Shown here one piece after another: positions 3,031 through 5,448 of a stretch of 5,448 nt of DNA (position 1 is its first letter; each line of letters begins with the position of its first letter). Under the pieces are notes generated by a model. That model was not told the origin of the DNA and did no database searches. It saw only the letters and a program-made list of their open reading frames with translations. Source of the DNA: Methanomassiliicoccaceae archaeon (GTDB lineage: Archaea; Thermoplasmatota; Thermoplasmata; Methanomassiliicoccales; UBA472). Location of the stretch: contig JACXTO010000029.1 in the NCBI GenBank assembly GCA_016919565.1, positions 1-5,448 on the forward strand. The letters are read 5' to 3'. Both the position numbers and the translations under genes were made by a program.

Positions 3031-5448
3031 TCAAGCGGACGACTGTCTCCAAGCTCCAGGCGGCACGACCATTTCAAATCGCACGCCCTTGCCCGGTTGA
3101 CCATTCTCGGTGATGGTGATGCCTGTGATGGCGAGTATCTCGCGGATGAGGAAAAGACCATAACCAGTGTTCTTGCCAAAGCCTTTCTCGAAAAGACGCG
3201 TCTTGTCCTCGGCGCTGATGCCAGCACCATCGTCCTCATAGACGATCAATAGCGATTTGCCGACGCTCTTGGTGCTTAGCGTGATATGCTTCACCCGCTC
3301 TCCATGACGCACGGAATTGTCCACCAGGTTGTAGAAGACCTTCCCTGCCATCGGATCTGCTAGGACCTCCACGCCTCCGGTCTTGTCCACCAGCGCCACA
3401 CCGGGGGGATGCAATGTGTCGAAAGCCTCGGCAATCTTCTTACCGACGGAGGTCCAGGCAGGCGCATGTATCCCCAGTTCTTGGTAGTCCTTGGTGAAAG
3501 CTACCTGTGACTGAACGTAGAAGGCGGCATGGGACATCTTCTCGAGGTACTTGACCAATTCCGGGTCCTTCTCCCGTTGCCTGCACAGCTCCAGGAAACC
3601 GTTGACGATCATCAACTGGTTGCTGATGTCGTGCCTGGTGATGGTGCTTAGGATACCGAGCTTCGTGTTGGCCTGCCGCAACGCCACCTCGATCCTCTTG
3701 CGTCCTGTGATATGGCCTACTCGCTCGGCAATGGCCTCGATGAGCCGCCTCTCTTCCTTCACGAAGGGACCTTCATAGGCTTCCGGCCTTGCCTCGAGAT
3801 AGCCCACCTCGATCCTGCCCACTACGGAACCGTTCACCTTGATCGGTGCGGTCTGTTTCCATTCGGGCTCTTTGAAATTGGTAGTTTGGTACTCGAAGTC
3901 ATCGATCACAATCTTGGCGCAAGCGATCTCCGGGTATTGCCAACTATTAGGCAGTAGGTTAGTGAGCTCCCGGTGCATCTCCTCTAGGCTCAGGCCATCC
4001 CTTTCAGCCATCTCGGCCAAACTGTAGAATGCCCCCAATTCCTTGATCCTTTCCTTGATTTCATGATCGAGCTTCTTCCGCTCGGTGATGTCGGTGCAGA
4101 AGCTCATGTACCTATGACCGGGCAGCTCGACCGCGTTCAAGAACATCGGAAGGCCGCTCCCGTCCTTCCTCAAGAGGATGGTCTCCATTGCCAGCTTGCC
4201 CTTCTCCATCAGTTGATGGAATCCCTCCAGGGCTGCTTGAGCAACGGTCTTGTCCGTCAGGTCTTTTATGTTCAGTGAAAGGACCTCCTCCCGAGAATAC
4301 CCAAGCATTGAGCATCCGGTCGCATTGACATCCTGGTAGTTGCCCTTCGCATCTACGATGAATATGCCCTCGGGAGAGTTGTCGAAATATGCCCTGATGC
4401 GCATCTCGCTCTCTTTCAGTGCATCCTCAATCTTCTTCCGTTCGGTGATGTCAGTGAGGAAGTTCAGTGTTGCGGCCCGATCCTCCCATTCTATACCCAC
4501 CGAGTTGATCTCCACCCACCTGACGCTTCCATCCTTCGCGAGCAACCTGAAGCTATAGCGGGACGGGATATCCTCTCCCTTCATCCGCCTCTGATAGTTA
4601 TCCACTACCCGAGCCCGGTCATCGGGATGCACGAGCGTTGGAAAAGGCATGGACAGCAATTCCTTTTCTGTGAATCCAGTAACGGCGATCGTCATCGGAT
4701 TCACCAGACGGAGCATTCCGTCCTGTGCCACGACGATCGCTTCGCTGGCGCTCTCCACTAATTGGCGATATTCCCTCTCGCTCTTCCGTAAGGCGACATC
4801 CGCTTGCTTGCGGTCTGTGATGTCCCTTACCGATTCTATCGCTCCTACCCTGTTCCCGTTCTCGTCGAAGAGGGAGGTGGCGGTCGCCCAGACATGAGCT
4901 CCATTTCCCTTGTTGAGGGCATTGCAGAAGCTTTCCATGAAAAGGGTGCTGCCCTTCCTGATCACATTGTCGTGCCTTATCGAGGTGGTTCGATCGTCCA
5001 GGTTCAGTCGGTCGACGAGCATGGTTCGCCTATGCCCATAGAATGGAATGGAGTAAGCCATGTTCCCCTGACCGATCATATTCTGCTTGCTTATCCCGGT
5101 CATCTTCTCCATTGCCTTGTTCCAGGCGACCACCTTTCCTCCAATATCGACCACGAAGGTGGCGTCCGGCAGGAAATCGATGATGTCCGCCTGCGCTTTT
5201 CTCGAAGCGTTCAATTCGTTCTCGGCTCGCTTGCGCTCGCTGATGTCGATGTACGTACCCAGCACTCCGATGATCTCTCCTTTGGCATTTCGCAAGGGCA
5301 TCTTGCTGGTGAGGAGCGTGATCAGCTCCCCCTTGGGGGACCTCTGATGCTCCTCCATCAATATCTTTGAGATGCCAGTCTCGATGACGTTCCGATCGTC
5401 CTCGCGATACTTGCTCGCGTGTTCGCGCCAGACCAATTGATAGTCGTC
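3031..5448 (-). CDS. Multi-PAS sensor histidine kinase (N-terminus outside window)
   Basis: This is a cytosolic two-component sensor kinase that would autophosphorylate on His and pass phosphate to a response regulator not in this window. The frame is open to the right edge, four codons before a TTG at 5436, and begins inside a PAS domain, so the 5' end is missing. Residues are counted from that TTG. Domains: PAS1, C-terminal part only (1-70, ending DISERKR); PAS2 (about 81-210, ending ITDRK); PAS3 (about 219-335, ITERKK); PAS4 (about 340-455, ITERKK); a GAF-like sensor region (about 456-585, with NSWQYPEIACAKIVI and GPFVKEERRLIEAIAERVG); a HisKA-like H-box TRHDISNQL with H602; and a HATPase with N box NLVDN (703-707), G1 DDGAGI (735-740), F box LFEKGFG (748-754), G2 GYGLFLI (758-764) and a final GKGVRFEMVVP. 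The catalytic residues look intact. No membrane segment or receiver domain is visible. The ligands are unknown. The HDIxNQL H-box is typical of methanogen kinases. Confidence 0.95.
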   Translation of the reverse strand, partial: DDYQLVWREHASKYREDDRNVIETGISKILMEEHQRSPKGELITLLTSKMPLRNAKGEIIGVLGTYIDISERKRAENELNASRKAQADIIDFLPDATFVVDIGGKVVAWNKAMEKMTGISKQNMIGQGNMAYSIPFYGHRRTMLVDRLNLDDRTTSIRHDNVIRKGSTLFMESFCNALNKGNGAHVWATATSLFDENGNRVGAIESVRDITDRKQADVALRKSEREYRQLVESASEAIVVAQDGMLRLVNPMTIAVTGFTEKELLSMPFPTLVHPDDRARVVDNYQRRMKGEDIPSRYSFRLLAKDGSVRWVEINSVGIEWEDRAATLNFLTDITERKKIEDALKESEMRIRAYFDNSPEGIFIVDAKGNYQDVNATGCSMLGYSREEVLSLNIKDLTDKTVAQAALEGFHQLMEKGKLAMETILLRKDGSGLPMFLNAVELPGHRYMSFCTDITERKKLDHEIKERIKELGAFYSLAEMAERDGLSLEEMHRELTNLLPNSWQYPEIACAKIVIDDFEYQTTNFKEPEWKQTAPIKVNGSVVGRIEVGYLEARPEAYEGPFVKEERRLIEAIAERVGHITGRKRIEVALRQANTKLGILSTITRHDISNQLMIVNGFLELCRQREKDPELVKYLEKMSHAAFYVQSQVAFTKDYQELGIHAPAWTSVGKKIAEAFDTLHPPGVALVDKTGGVEVLADPMAGKVFYNLVDNSVRHGERVKHITLSTKSVGKSLLIVYEDDGAGISAEDKTRLFEKGFGKNTGYGLFLIREILAITGITITENGQPGKGVRFEMVVPPGAWRQSSA
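4072..4096 (-). repeat. Repeated PAS-linker segment, copy 1
   Basis: This 25-bp stretch encodes the DITERKK linker at the end of PAS4. It matches the stretch at 4432-4456 at 23 of 25 positions, exactly 360 bp (120 codons) apart, which is one PAS module. Looser copies occur near 4808-4826 and 5231-5247 at the ends of PAS2 and PAS1. Confidence 0.7.
4432..4456 (-). repeat. Repeated PAS-linker segment, copy 2
   Basis: This encodes the DITERKK linker at the end of PAS3 and is nearly identical in DNA to 4072-4096. The near-identity at the DNA level, with different flanking PAS cores, suggests module duplication or gene conversion at linkers. Confidence 0.7.

Noticed and set aside
4804..5370. Plus-strand open frame (188 codons) opposite the kinase
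   Set aside because: It is antisense to well-formed PAS domains and shows no recognisable protein features.

Overview
This window looks like a chromosomal segment from a methanogen-type euryarchaeon, probably near the Methanomassiliicoccales/Thermoplasmata. That placement is an inference. It rests on A/T-rich TATA-like boxes rather than bacterial -35/-10 pairs, one box sitting at leaderless spacing from a GTG codon, a stand-alone Lrp-type RAM domain protein, and a multi-PAS histidine kinase with the H-box HDISNQL common in methanogens. No rRNA or marker gene is present to confirm it.

Layout, left to right. Positions 80-1612 (minus strand) hold a DEAD-box RNA helicase followed 24 bp later by a 64-residue zinc-ribbon protein, likely one transcript driven by a TATA box near 1682-1691. 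A perfect 15-bp inverted repeat lies in the predicted helicase leader. Positions 1693-2245 are gene-poor and lower in GC. They hold what looks like a small decayed plus-strand gene, readable only if two single-base insertions in homopolymer runs are removed, and a possible 50-residue minus-strand ORF. After these come an 18-bp imperfect palindrome and a pair of imperfect direct repeats. Positions 2297-2716 (plus) encode a DNA-binding-domain-less Lrp/AsnC-type RAM protein with an odd C-terminal tail. Positions 2783-3013 (plus) encode a 76-residue probable winged-helix protein from its own, apparently leaderless, promoter. From 3031 to the right edge (minus) runs the 3' part of a large cytosolic PAS-PAS-PAS-PAS-GAF-like-HisKA-HATPase histidine kinase whose N-terminus is outside the window. 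It converges on the winged-helix gene with a 17-bp gap.

The genes share a regulatory flavour: RNA remodelling, effector sensing by the RAM domain, a possible DNA-binding protein and phosphorelay sensing. Nothing in the sequence shows that they form one system; at least four promoters or transcription units are implied. No receiver-domain partner for the kinase is present. I see no CRISPR array, tRNA, insertion sequence or phage gene, and no convincing new multi-gene system. The most worthwhile unexplained part is 1613-2300, which combines a decayed gene with several operator-like sites.
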